Shown: positions 52,072-61,263, counted from the first letter of the stretch. The stretch: 64,000 nucleotides of DNA from Paenibacillus sp. FSL H8-0079 (GCF_037991315.1 NZ_CP150300.1:3162001-3226000); one strand, 5' to 3'. A program made the numbers and translations. The notes: generated by a model not told the origin, from the letters alone.

Positions 52072-52196
52072 GGTATTCAGCCTGCCTTTTCGTTGAATTA
52101 TCGGGCAGATTAGAGGTTTATGAATTTGATATTCATGATAGAATGAGATTGAATTGGGCAAAATAAGTAGTATATTTCATGTTATAGGGGGAACTA

Positions 52197-52568
52197 ATGG
52201 AGACCTTTGCAGAATTTATAGCACGCATCGATAACCCGGAACACCAGGCACGAACGGAAGAAGTCTTGAACTGGATCACTGAAAAATTCCCGAATTTAAA
52301 GCAAAAAATAGCTTGGAATCAGCCGATGTTTACCGACCATGAGACCTTTATTATTGGCTTTAGTGTATCCAAGCAACACTTGGCTGTTGCTCCCGAGAAG
52401 GCAGGAATTATTCGTTTTTCAGAAGAGATCACGCAGGCGGGCTATGATCACACCAAAGAGTTGGTGCGGATGAAGTGGAAACAGGAGATTGATTTTTCGT
52501 TGCTAGAGAGAATGATTGAGTTCAATATAGCAGATAAGGCAGAGTGTTCAACGTTCTGGCGCAAATAA
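52197..52568 (+). CDS. DUF1801 / YdhG-type frataxin-like protein
   Basis: A 123-residue small protein of the YdhG/Fra-like family (DUF1801), with the characteristic IAWNQPMFTDHETFIIGFSV and a terminal FNIADKAECSTFWRK. B. subtilis YdhG (Fra) is an iron chaperone with a frataxin-like fold. GGGGGAA precedes ATG 52197. A terminator follows. Iron handling is inferred from the family; not all members have been tested. Confidence 0.82.
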   Translation: METFAEFIARIDNPEHQARTEEVLNWITEKFPNLKQKIAWNQPMFTDHETFIIGFSVSKQHLAVAPEKAGIIRFSEEITQAGYDHTKELVRMKWKQEIDFSLLERMIEFNIADKAECSTFWRK

Positions 52569-52583
52569 ATCGCGATGAAAAAA

Positions 52584-52625
52584 AGAAGACCCCCAACTTC
52601 CGGATGCGGAAAGAGGAGGTCTTTT
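52584..52625 (+). terminator. Terminator after the YdhG-like gene
   Basis: AAGACCCCCAACTTCCG / CGGAAAGAGGAGGTCTT, an imperfect stem with TTTT after it; it may also serve the converging aldo/keto reductase gene. Confidence 0.7.
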
Positions 52626-52643
52626 GTACTTTCAGCTCAGCGA

Positions 52644-53624
52644 TTATTGAGCACCTACTACGGGGTGAGGTACATAAGGCTCTTCAAGGAATGTTACGTC
52701 TTCTGAGGTCAACTTAACGGAAAGAGCACCTACTGCATCTTCCAGATGTGATAATTTGGTGGCACCGATTATGGGAGACGCTACAGTGTCTTTTTGCAGT
52801 AACCAAGCAAGTGCAATGTGTGTACGAGGGACACCGTATTTTTCTGCGATGGATGCAACTCGCTCAACAACAAGTCGATCCGCATCGCTTGTCGCATTGT
52901 ATTTGGATTTCTGAATTTGGTCTGTCTCGGATCGCAGTGTTGATACGGACCAGTCACGGGTTAACCTGCCTGAAGCAAGAGGACTGTAGGGAGTCACACC
53001 AATCTTTTCTTCCTTGCATAAAGGCAGCATTTCTCGTTCCTCTTCACGGTATATGAGATTCAAGTGGTTTTGCATGGAGACAAACTTGGTCCAACCATTT
53101 TTCTCTGCTACATGCAATGCTTTTTGGAACTGCCATGCAAACATGGCCGAAGCGCCAATATATCTCACTTTACCGGACTTCACCACATCATGTAAGGCTT
53201 CCATGGTTTCTTCAATAGGCGTATTGTAGTCCCAACGATGGATGATATACAGATCGACATAATCTGTTTCCAATCGTTTTAGGCTTTTATCAATCTCACT
53301 CAGGATGGCTTTTCTGGAAAGTCCAGAGCCGTTGGGGCCTTGATGCATTCGTCCGTGTATTTTGGTTGCAATGACAACCTCATCACGATTGGCATAATCC
53401 TTTAATGCCCGACCAAGGTATTCCTCACTTGTACCCAGAGAGTATACATTAGCTGTATCGAAGAAATTAATGCCTAAATCCAGCGCTTTTTTGATAACGG
53501 GGCGAGAGTCTTCTTCATTCAGTACCCATTCATGAACCCATTTACTGGCGTCCCCAAATCCCATACATCCCAGGCAAAATCGAGATACATCCAAGCCTGT
53601 ATTACCAAGTTTTGTATATTCCAT
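52644..53624 (-). CDS. Aldo/keto reductase
   Basis: A 326-residue NADPH-dependent TIM-barrel reductase. The catalytic set Asp-Tyr-Lys-His is found as FFDTANVYSLG, IATKIHG and YIIHRWD. TPYSPLASGRLTRDW and SPIIGATKLSHLEDA match the YghZ/YajO-like group. AAAGGAT precedes the ATG. It would reduce aldehydes or ketones and fits the surrounding detoxification genes. It is transcribed alone; the substrate is unknown. Confidence 0.91.
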   Translation of the reverse strand: MEYTKLGNTGLDVSRFCLGCMGFGDASKWVHEWVLNEEDSRPVIKKALDLGINFFDTANVYSLGTSEEYLGRALKDYANRDEVVIATKIHGRMHQGPNGSGLSRKAILSEIDKSLKRLETDYVDLYIIHRWDYNTPIEETMEALHDVVKSGKVRYIGASAMFAWQFQKALHVAEKNGWTKFVSMQNHLNLIYREEEREMLPLCKEEKIGVTPYSPLASGRLTRDWSVSTLRSETDQIQKSKYNATSDADRLVVERVASIAEKYGVPRTHIALAWLLQKDTVASPIIGATKLSHLEDAVGALSVKLTSEDVTFLEEPYVPHPVVGAQ

Positions 53625-53796
53625 ATCATATTCAAATCCTTTCTAATGTTTATTATTGCCACCTGTAGGGTGACCTATTTACACATTATTATGTCATAAC
53701 GTATCAACTAACCTGTACCACATTTCTATCAAAGTTTTGCCTAATCCTATCACAATCTCTGAATCTGAATCAGTTGAATCCATTGAGGTTCTCATA

Positions 53797-53848
53797 TTAA
53801 AAGGAACAAGCCACTCGTTTCTCCAATGGAGATTCAAATGGCTTGTTC
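53797..53848 (-). terminator. Terminator of the NmrA-like/HxlR unit (minus strand)
   Basis: GAACAAGCCA / TGGCTTGTTC encloses an inner TCTCCATTGGAGA hairpin; on the minus strand it ends in CCTTTTAATA. The rest of 53625-53796 holds no gene I can see. Confidence 0.75.
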
Positions 53849-53856
53849 ATAAAATA

Positions 53857-54735
53857 TTATTTAATCATTGTTTGATGAATCCAATCGCTTATTTTGGTTA
53901 ATTTAAGATTGGCTTTGATGTTATGATCCAACTCTTCATACCGTGGAAGAAGATCTGTATGCCCATCAATCCATTGGTACAATCCTTTAAGACCTGCTGC
54001 TGTCTCACTTCCCAACAAAGGCTGAATCGCTGCTTCAAAATGATCAAAAGGTAGAGACATGAAGCTGATTTTTTCACCTAATACAGCACTGAATTGTTCC
54101 GCTAATTGTGCACCTGTCAGAGCTTCTAATCCGGGTGCTGGGATAATGCTTCCTGCCAATTCCGAATGAGTCAAGGCATAATAGTGGAATTGAGCTGCAT
54201 CGTTTAAGCTAATCCAGGAGATCGGCTTGTCTGCTGGTACCGGGTAGGCCAAAACGCCATTGTTCAGTATTCCGGGAATCAGGAAGTTTTCCAAGTATAC
54301 AATGGGTTCCACAATGATATATGGAAGACCACTTTGCTGCAATTCATGGATAACTTCACGTTTCAATTCAATTCCTTTGGAATGGGTGATAGGGTCAGGA
54401 ACATAGGTACCCGTGTTAACTACAATTAATTTAACGTTTGCCTGTATAGCAGCATCAATTGCATTTTTGGTATATTGTCTGATCTTATCCGAATTGAACT
54501 CCACCGGCAGGTTCAGGAATACTTTACTTACACCTTCATGCGCCGTATGGAGCTGTTCCACATCTGATAGATCCCCGATGAAAGCTTCAATGTTTTGTTC
54601 CTTTAGTGTTTTGGCTGTTGCCTCATTTCGAGTAATCGTTCGAACCTCACAACCGTGTTGAACGAGTAATTGAGCGACAGCGCCGCCTTGGGAGCCCGAT
54701 GCTCCATATACTAAAAACCGATCATTCTGTGTCAT
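53857..54735 (-). CDS. NmrA-family NAD(P)-binding protein
   Basis: A 292-residue atypical SDR related to NmrA and to quinone reductases such as QorB/YtfG. The cofactor motif is VYGASGSQGGAVAQLL near the N-terminus; NLPVEFNSDKI and VEPIVYLENFL follow. There is no YxxxK pair, so it may be a redox sensor or an NADPH-dependent quinone reductase. ATG 54735 is the best start, with AAAGGAAG 13 bases before; the frame reaches 54786. An HxlR regulator with an N-terminal Cys is encoded just upstream on the same strand. Confidence 0.84.
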   Translation of the reverse strand: MTQNDRFLVYGASGSQGGAVAQLLVQHGCEVRTITRNEATAKTLKEQNIEAFIGDLSDVEQLHTAHEGVSKVFLNLPVEFNSDKIRQYTKNAIDAAIQANVKLIVVNTGTYVPDPITHSKGIELKREVIHELQQSGLPYIIVEPIVYLENFLIPGILNNGVLAYPVPADKPISWISLNDAAQFHYYALTHSELAGSIIPAPGLEALTGAQLAEQFSAVLGEKISFMSLPFDHFEAAIQPLLGSETAAGLKGLYQWIDGHTDLLPRYEELDHNIKANLKLTKISDWIHQTMIK

Positions 54736-54881
54736 AGTGGTCAATAACTTCCTTTCAATATGTGATTGGAATGGATGAGTTAACACTCAGCATTGACCTC
54801 AGCATAACGGATTAAGAATAGGAGCGTAAGTACGCACATTAATGATATAAAGTATCCCTTGAGATACTATGGGAAGGCGTT

Positions 54882-55199
54882 TTACATATGTTTCGATCCC
54901 CAATCACCTAGCTGAAACAAGATCGAAGTCAGGCTTTGTCCTTTTTCTGTAAGGGAATATTCGACTTTAGGCGGAACTACAGGGTGGGTAACACGGTTTA
55001 TCAAACCAGCTTCTTCAAGTTCTCGTAATTGCCTGGTTAACGTGCGATGCGTAATGGGGTCAAGCATTTTCTGCAATTCATTGAATCGAATTGTTGAATG
55101 GCGGATGAGTCGGTTTATAATTAATAGCTTCCATTTTCCACCAATCATATTTACTGCAAATTCAACCGGACAGCGGTCCTCCACAGGTTCTATATTCAC
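54882..55199 (-). CDS. HxlR-family redox-type regulator (N-terminal Cys)
   Basis: A 105-residue HxlR/DUF24 winged-helix regulator with MIGGKWKLLIINRLI, IRFNELQKMLDPITHRTLTRQ and VEYSLTEKGQ. Cys10 in EDRCPVEFAV is at the place of the sensing cysteine of YodB, CatR and HypR, which respond to quinones or disulfide stress. It starts with GTG, with AGGAGGG upstream. It lies directly before the NmrA-like gene, its probable target. Inverted copies of CATGTTTCAT upstream are operator candidates. Confidence 0.87.
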   Translation of the reverse strand: MNIEPVEDRCPVEFAVNMIGGKWKLLIINRLIRHSTIRFNELQKMLDPITHRTLTRQLRELEEAGLINRVTHPVVPPKVEYSLTEKGQSLTSILFQLGDWGSKHM

Positions 55200-55230
55200 G
55201 GTTATGTATCCCTCCTAGCAAGCATCAACT

Positions 55231-55308
55231 CATGTTTCATGTTTCGTTCATTTTATCGAATTTATAAAGGGGTGTATAGCTTACAGCGCATTCAGGGTAT
55301 GAAACATG
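55231..55308. promoter_or_regulatory. Inverted CATGTTTCAT pair upstream of the HxlR gene
   Basis: CATGTTTCAT at 55231-55240 and ATGAAACATG at 55299-55308 are exact reverse complements, 58 bases apart. The first is followed by a second ATGTTTC. They may be HxlR-binding sites in its own promoter region. Confidence 0.4.
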
Positions 55309-55316
55309 CTTAGGAC

Positions 55317-55355
55317 ACAAAAAAAGATGCCCCCAGTGTAGCTCGAGGGACACCT
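55317..55355 (-). terminator. Orphan terminator-like hairpin on the minus strand
   Basis: Read on the minus strand, GGTGTCCC / GGGGGCATC (with wobble pairs) is followed by seven Ts. No minus-strand gene lies upstream of it in the 200 bases before helD, so its purpose is unclear. Confidence 0.5.
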
Positions 55356-55400
55356 TATATAATATAAATTATTGTTCAACTCAGACAGAGAAAAAAAACA

Positions 55401-55429
55401 TTGAACGTGAAAAAAAGCCATGATATAAT
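55401..55429 (+). promoter_or_regulatory. Strong sigma-A promoter of helD
   Basis: TTGAAC (55401-55406), a 17-bp spacer, and TATAAT (55424-55429) with a TG just before it: near-consensus. It leaves an untranslated leader of about 130 bases before the helD start; that AT-rich leader holds no recognised riboswitch. Confidence 0.85.
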
Positions 55430-55566
55430 CTATAGCGCAATTGACGTTTCGATTAAATATAAAGGATGAATCATTATTTCTCCTAATTTAATTTTACATC
55501 CGATATTCCGATTTGTCAATGCTCTTTTTTGGGTCCTAATAAATGGAAAAGGGAGTGGACTTATTC

Positions 55567-57987
55567 ATGGTTAAAACAAACGAATGGAAGTTGGAAGAGG
55601 AAAGACTGGTGCAGGTGAGGAACAAACTTCAGGCACGACTCGACGAGCTGGAGCCAAAGGTTGCCGGACTGCATGAACAGGCCGCCGAAATTCGTAAACG
55701 GTTCTGGGAAGAAGTGACGATTAACACGGGTTCGTACACGGATTTTGAAGATGCATTCTATACCATTAATCAGCAATCCAGAGTGTTGGCCGAGAGGGAG
55801 CGCGGGCACAAGCTGTTAACACAACAATGGAAAAATACAAAGAGACTGCTTCCAACGCCGTATTTTGGTCGTTTTGACTATAGGGAAAAAGGCATGACAT
55901 TTACTGAACAGATCTACATTGGCGTATCATCTTTCATGGATGAGGATGGATTGAACTTTCTAATCTATGACTGGAGAACACCAATTGCGAGTCTGTACTA
56001 TGATCATTCTCCCGGGCCAGCAGGTTATGACACACCTTCAGGACGAATCGAGGGCAAGATGGAGCTCAAGCGTCAATTCCAGATTCATAACGGGCAGCTT
56101 CTTAGCATGTTTGATGCAAATGAGACGATTGGTGACGAATTGTTGCAGCAAGTGCTCGCCAAGGGTGCAGACTCACAAATGAAGAGCATTGTAGCAACCA
56201 TCCAAAAGGAACAAAATGCGATTATCCGTGATGACCGAAGCCGAATGCTTATTGTTCAGGGGGCAGCTGGCAGTGGCAAGACATCGGCTGCGTTACAGCG
56301 AGTCGCCTACTTACTGTACAAACACCGCCAGACCGTCAAAGCAGATCAGATTGTGCTTTTCTCGCCGAATCCGATGTTTACCAGTTACATCTCGACCGTA
56401 CTTCCGGAACTTGGTGAAGAGAACATGCAGCAGACGACTTTTCAGGAATATCTGAACTATTGGTTGGATTCTACCTTACGACCAGAGGATGCCTTTGATC
56501 AGATTGAATATGTGCTGACAGCCCAAGAAGATCCGGATTATGAAGCTCGTCAGGAGGCGATCAAGTACAAAGCCTCTGAGTCATTCCTGCAGGTGCTCCA
56601 AAACTACGGCACGTGGCTGGGGCGGGAGGGCATGCGGTTCAACGGCATTCAATTTCGGGGACGTGAATTCATCACTGCGGACCGAATCAAGACCCAGTTT
56701 TACAGTTTGGATCAAAATCTTACATTGTCCAACCGTATTCTTCTTCTGCAGGAATGGTTGCTTAGAGAACTCGTGAGGCTGGAACGTCTGGAGCGGGAAG
56801 CAGACTGGGTTCAAGAGGAGTTAAATTATCTGGACACAGATGAGTATGTGGAAGCTTTCGGCATGCTGCACAAGGAAAAGGCGGTATTCGATGTGGCGGA
56901 AAAATATGCAGCTCGTGAGAACGGGAATAACAGGGCAGGGCAAGATGAGGGTGCCTTTGACTTTGCAGAGCGGGAAGAGGAACTTCTTCGTCAGAAACTG
57001 GTGAAAGGCATGTTCAAACCGTTAAGAAAGAGTGTGCGTAAATTTCAGTTCGTGGATGTGAAAGGCATATATGAACAATTATTTGCAGATGAAGCCGCTT
57101 TTCGGGAACGTACGAATGGGTCAATCCCACCACAGCATTGGCCTGAGATTTGTAAACAGACCAAGGCAATGATCCTTCAGAACAAGCTGTTTCATGAGGA
57201 TGCTACTCCTTATTTATATGTAAAAGAGATGATCGAAGGCGTGCGGACGAACACGGAGATTCGTTATGTCTTCGTGGATGAAGGCCAGGATTATTCGGCG
57301 TTTCAATATGAATATCTCAAGAAACTGTTTCCTCGTGCCCGCATGACAGTGCTGGGGGATTTCGGGCAAGCGATCTTTATGCAGGCTACGGATTTAGCAG
57401 CATCCAACTCGCCTCTGGTTAACCTTTATGGAGAAGCCGAAACTACATTAATACGCCTGGTACGCAGTTATCGTTCAACCAGAGAGATCGTTGAATTCAC
57501 GAGATGCATGCTACCAGGGGGAGAAGAGATCAGGCCATTTGAAAGGGGAGATCAGAAGCCTCTTTTAACAAGACTGAAGGACGATAAGATGCGTGGTTCG
57601 CAGATTCTCGCAGACATCGCCTCGCTCAAGGCTGAGGGGTTCGATTCTATCGCTGTGATTACGAAGACCGCGGCTGAAAGCCGTGACGCCTATGAAAGGT
57701 TACGAAGTCAAGGTGGCGAAGGGCTACAGCTCATAACAAAGGACACACAGATTTTTGAAAAAGGAATCATGGTTATTCCTGTGTACCTCGCCAAAGGCGT
57801 TGAGTTCGATGCTGTCCTGGTCTATGATGCATCACCAGAAGCTTACAGCCAGGAATATGATCGCAAGCTTCTGTATACGGCATGCACACGGGCCATGCAC
57901 CGACTTCATCTATATACCACTAGCGAGTGGTCGCCTTATGTGCAGGCGTTGCCTGCGAATCTGTATGACACATATGAACACGAGTAA
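55567..57987 (+). CDS. helD: HelD-type RNA polymerase recycling helicase
   Basis: An 806-residue superfamily 1 helicase-like ATPase of the HelD group (774 residues in B. subtilis). An N-terminal coiled coil (about 1-65; LEEERLVQVRNKLQARLDEL) enters the polymerase channel in known HelD structures. Walker A is GAAGSGKTSAALQR (about residue 235), Walker B is VFVDEGQDYS, and the late helicase motif is KGVEFDAVLVYDA with TACTRAMHRLHL. HelD pries RNA polymerase off DNA and recycles it. ATG 55567 is chosen with GGGAGTGG upstream. It is a single gene with a strong promoter. Some HelD proteins give rifamycin resistance; this cannot be read here. Confidence 0.9.
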   Translation: MVKTNEWKLEEERLVQVRNKLQARLDELEPKVAGLHEQAAEIRKRFWEEVTINTGSYTDFEDAFYTINQQSRVLAERERGHKLLTQQWKNTKRLLPTPYFGRFDYREKGMTFTEQIYIGVSSFMDEDGLNFLIYDWRTPIASLYYDHSPGPAGYDTPSGRIEGKMELKRQFQIHNGQLLSMFDANETIGDELLQQVLAKGADSQMKSIVATIQKEQNAIIRDDRSRMLIVQGAAGSGKTSAALQRVAYLLYKHRQTVKADQIVLFSPNPMFTSYISTVLPELGEENMQQTTFQEYLNYWLDSTLRPEDAFDQIEYVLTAQEDPDYEARQEAIKYKASESFLQVLQNYGTWLGREGMRFNGIQFRGREFITADRIKTQFYSLDQNLTLSNRILLLQEWLLRELVRLERLEREADWVQEELNYLDTDEYVEAFGMLHKEKAVFDVAEKYAARENGNNRAGQDEGAFDFAEREEELLRQKLVKGMFKPLRKSVRKFQFVDVKGIYEQLFADEAAFRERTNGSIPPQHWPEICKQTKAMILQNKLFHEDATPYLYVKEMIEGVRTNTEIRYVFVDEGQDYSAFQYEYLKKLFPRARMTVLGDFGQAIFMQATDLAASNSPLVNLYGEAETTLIRLVRSYRSTREIVEFTRCMLPGGEEIRPFERGDQKPLLTRLKDDKMRGSQILADIASLKAEGFDSIAVITKTAAESRDAYERLRSQGGEGLQLITKDTQIFEKGIMVIPVYLAKGVEFDAVLVYDASPEAYSQEYDRKLLYTACTRAMHRLHLYTTSEWSPYVQALPANLYDTYEHE

Positions 57988-58049
57988 TCGTGAAGCGTTA
58001 GACGTTGTTGTAGAATTTTATTGTAGAACAGAGAAAGAAATGAGAATGA

Positions 58050-58080
58050 AAAAGACCCGCCGATTAAGGTGGGTCTTTAA
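58050..58080. terminator. Terminator between helD and the sugar importer
   Basis: AAAAAGACCCGCC / GGTGGGTCTTTAA, with an A run left and T run right, can serve both converging units. Confidence 0.82.
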
Positions 58081-58163
58081 GTCTATCTTTAAGCATTTAT
58101 AAAGTGCTTAAGAATTCCCTCGGATTCCTCTAAACGCATCAGAGTTATGCGATAATATAAGGT

Positions 58164-58994
58164 TTATCCTTTAACTGCACCGGCAGTAAGGCCGCTGACG
58201 ATATATTTTTGCCCGAACAGATACAGGATAAATACAGGCAGCGAAGTGAGCACGAGATTGGCGAAGATCAGATTCCAGTCCCTACTATATTTGCCGTAAA
58301 AATTGTAGATCGATAGTGGCATCGTCCAGGTGGAACTGTCGGTCAGGAAGTACACCGGAATCGTGATGTCATTCCAGACGGACATGAACACCATGATCGC
58401 TACCGTTGCGTTAACGGGCAGGATGAGCGGTGTGACGATACGGAAGAACACCCCGAACACACTTGCTCCTTCCAGAAATGCTACTTCGTCCAGCGCTCTC
58501 GGAATGGTTTTGATGAATCCACTATACAAGAATACACTGAAGGCCGTATTCAGCGCGGCGTAGATCAGGATGACACTTGTGATGCTGCCGTAGAATCCTA
58601 AACCCTGTACGACCCGTATGGTCGTAATAATCGACATTGGCGCAATCAGTCCCATGAAGAAATACATGTAGATCGTGCCGGATAGTTTGGTTTCGCGACG
58701 TGCCAGAATAAATGCCGCTGCCGAAGAGGCAACGATATTAATGATGGACGATACGCCAGTAATCAAAATGCTGTTGAAGAATGCTCGCGACAGACCGCCT
58801 TCCTGGAAGACACGAACATAGTTCGAGAACTGCCATGTTTCAGGGAAACTCAAGGAGAAGCTGAGCACTTCGGCGCTAGTTTTGAATGAACCAAAGATCA
58901 GAATGACAAGCGGTAACAGTACGACAAGGGAGGCCAGAATCAGGAAACCTTCCACGATATAGTTGCGAATGGCGAGTTTGCGTGTATAGCCCAT
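58164..58994 (-). CDS. Carbohydrate ABC importer permease (MalG type)
   Basis: A 276-residue, six-segment permease. The coupling loop is DEVAFLEGASVFGVFFRIVTP. The ATG lies one base past the stop of the MalF-type gene, with AAGGAGG inside the end of that gene. It is the last gene of a three-gene importer operon (binding protein, MalF type, MalG type) on the minus strand. There is no ATPase gene in the operon. Confidence 0.9.
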   Translation of the reverse strand: MGYTRKLAIRNYIVEGFLILASLVVLLPLVILIFGSFKTSAEVLSFSLSFPETWQFSNYVRVFQEGGLSRAFFNSILITGVSSIINIVASSAAAFILARRETKLSGTIYMYFFMGLIAPMSIITTIRVVQGLGFYGSITSVILIYAALNTAFSVFLYSGFIKTIPRALDEVAFLEGASVFGVFFRIVTPLILPVNATVAIMVFMSVWNDITIPVYFLTDSSTWTMPLSIYNFYGKYSRDWNLIFANLVLTSLPVFILYLFGQKYIVSGLTAGAVKG

Positions 58995-58995
58995 G

Positions 58996-59868
58996 TTATT
59001 CCGTAACCTCCTTACGCCGCATGAAGATCAATAGCGGTATAGCAATAATGGTAACGACCACGAACAGAAGGGTATTGACCGCGGTACCGAGTCCCCAGTT
59101 GCCTTCGCCGAAAGATCGCAGAATGATCGTACCCACGACCTGGGAAGCGTTACCCGGGCCACCACCGGTCATGACATATACTTCGGAGAATACTTTGAGT
59201 CCACCGATCAAGGTTAGCATGAGGTTAATGTTAATGGCGGGCAGCAAGAGAGGCAGTGTGATTTTGAAAAAACTTCTCCACGAGCTTGCGCCATCAATCT
59301 TGGCTGCTTCGTAATATTCTTGAGAAATGGACTGCAGACCAGCCAGATAGATGGCCATCTGGAACCCGGCGCTCTGCCAGATCGAGACAATGGCAATTGT
59401 CCAGATGACAATCGATGGGTTGGTAAGCCAAGCTTGGCTTAATGAATGCAACCCAACTGACTCCAACAAATTGTTAATCGTACCTTCGGTACGCAACATG
59501 GGAGTGAACAGAATGCTGATCACAAGTATGCTGAGAATGGAAGGGGAGTAGAAGATCGCACGCAGCAGGTTCTTCGTTCTTAATCGCATGTTAAGTCCTA
59601 CCGCCAGCAATAGACCGATAACGTTTTTGCCAACTACAGTGACGATCGCAAATATCGCCGTGTTTTGCAATGCCAGTATAAGCGTTTTGTCTGAGAAAAT
59701 TTTCTTGAAGTTATCCCACCCGATGAACTTCAGCTCCAGTCGGTCCAATCGCCAATCCGTGAATGAGTAATAGAAAGCGGCGAGAGCAGGCACGACGAAA
59801 AAGATGGAGTAGATAATCAGTGCGGGAAATATCATGTAATACGAATACAAATTTTTAGTCCTTTTCAT
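58996..59868 (-). CDS. Carbohydrate ABC importer permease (MalF type)
   Basis: A 290-residue permease with six membrane segments; the coupling loop is YEAAKIDGASSWRSFFKITLP, a standard EAA motif. GGAG precedes the ATG. It pairs with the following MalG-type gene and the preceding binding-protein gene to import a mono- or oligosaccharide. The sugar cannot be named from sequence. Confidence 0.91.
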   Translation of the reverse strand: MKRTKNLYSYYMIFPALIIYSIFFVVPALAAFYYSFTDWRLDRLELKFIGWDNFKKIFSDKTLILALQNTAIFAIVTVVGKNVIGLLLAVGLNMRLRTKNLLRAIFYSPSILSILVISILFTPMLRTEGTINNLLESVGLHSLSQAWLTNPSIVIWTIAIVSIWQSAGFQMAIYLAGLQSISQEYYEAAKIDGASSWRSFFKITLPLLLPAININLMLTLIGGLKVFSEVYVMTGGGPGNASQVVGTIILRSFGEGNWGLGTAVNTLLFVVVTIIAIPLLIFMRRKEVTE

Positions 59869-59936
59869 GTCTCACACTCCGTTATAGCTAGGCAGCATAA
59901 CGATCGTCCATGTTATGCTGCCATGTATTTCACTCT

Positions 59937-61250
59937 TTAGAAACCGGCTACACCTTTATCCTGCATCAGCTGACTGAACTTCTCATCCCACGATTTCAGG
60001 ACTTCTTCCGGTGACAAACCACCTGCAAATTGATCTTGTAACAACCGGTACAGTTCGCTGCGGTCGACCAGCATGAATGCATCCGTTGTTAGTACCGTTT
60101 TCTTCGGCGTAATATAGTTGTCTACAATATCCTGCTTGTAAGCTGGCAATTCCGGTGTTGTGACGTCACTGAAATTGGATACGTACCCTTTTGAGTCCAC
60201 GATCTGTTGTGCAACTTCCTTGGAAGCGATGTAGTCTAGGAATTGTTTAGCTTCTTCCAAATGTTTGGACTTCTTCGGAATGAACAGTTGTCCGCCGAGT
60301 GGACTTGCACCCAGACTGGCATTGTCTGCCGATGGAATCGGGAATACGCCCAGTTCCATGCTTGGATCTTGCTCAGCCACGCCTTCAATCAACCAATCGC
60401 CCATAAACATCATGGCAACTTCCTTGTTCAGGAATTTACCTACGGCCATGTCGTAGCTGTCACTAAGCACATCGGTGTTGGTGTACCCTTTGGTGTACAC
60501 TTCATACTGTTGTTCCAGGAATGTTTTGAATTCCGGAATGTCGGACCATTTTTTCTTGTTGCTGTTCAAGTCATCGAAAAACGTTGGTTCATTCTTGGCT
60601 ACAAAATCGGCAAAAGCCGCTGCAGGCCAGATGTTGGCAGCCCAAGCATCTTTGTAAGGCATGAATACGGGTGTAATGCCACTCGCTTTAATTTTTTCAC
60701 AGATCGCCAGGAATTCTTCGTAGTTCGTTGGAAGAGACAATCCGAGTTCTTCAAAGATTTGTTTGTTATAAACGACCCCTTGCATCCCGGTATCTTGGCT
60801 GACATGGAAACTGTAGAGGTGTCCACCAGAAGAGAGGACGTCTTTGTTCACAATTCTGCTCGCCCAAGGCTCGTTATCCAGAATCTCGAAATTACGTTCA
60901 AGGTTCAGGTCCGTAACTGCGCTCGCCAGATTGTACTGAATAATGTCAGGTGTTTCATCTACAGCCAGTTTGGTTTGAAGTACCGTCGTCGTTTGTTCCG
61001 CTGGAATCAGCTGCAAATTAACGCGAATGTTCGTTTGTTTTTCGAATGCATCGAGAATGTCTTGCTGAATGAATGCAGAGTCCTGAGAACTTTTAGAGAT
61101 CGCCAGCTCCAGTGTGACTTTGCCACCCTTACTGTCCCCGCCAGCAGCTGTACCGGAATCCGTACCTCCTGATCCACAAGCGGTTAACGAGATGGATAAT
61201 AAACTGGCCAGAATAATGGAAATCGCCTTTTTTCTTTTTATTGTTTTCAA
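59937..61250 (-). CDS. Sugar-binding lipoprotein of ABC importer
   Basis: A 437-residue solute-binding lipoprotein of the family 1 type. The lipobox LTAC gives Cys25, followed by a Gly/Ser/Thr linker. The domain contains QQDILDAFEKQTNIRVNLQL and MFMGDWLIEGVAEQDP. The start is TTG (61250) with GAGGGGG upstream. A cre-like element lies just after its -10 box. It is divergent from a YesM-like kinase gene and is the probable target of that two-component system. Confidence 0.91.
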   Translation of the reverse strand: MKTIKRKKAISIILASLLSISLTACGSGGTDSGTAAGGDSKGGKVTLELAISKSSQDSAFIQQDILDAFEKQTNIRVNLQLIPAEQTTTVLQTKLAVDETPDIIQYNLASAVTDLNLERNFEILDNEPWASRIVNKDVLSSGGHLYSFHVSQDTGMQGVVYNKQIFEELGLSLPTNYEEFLAICEKIKASGITPVFMPYKDAWAANIWPAAAFADFVAKNEPTFFDDLNSNKKKWSDIPEFKTFLEQQYEVYTKGYTNTDVLSDSYDMAVGKFLNKEVAMMFMGDWLIEGVAEQDPSMELGVFPIPSADNASLGASPLGGQLFIPKKSKHLEEAKQFLDYIASKEVAQQIVDSKGYVSNFSDVTTPELPAYKQDIVDNYITPKKTVLTTDAFMLVDRSELYRLLQDQFAGGLSPEEVLKSWDEKFSQLMQDKGVAGF

Positions 61251-61263
61251 TGCAAATCCCCCT

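Noticed and set aside
60243..61172. 309-codon open frame on the plus strand
   Set aside because: It is a shadow of the sugar-binding lipoprotein gene on the other strand; its product is unlike any family and lacks a ribosome site.
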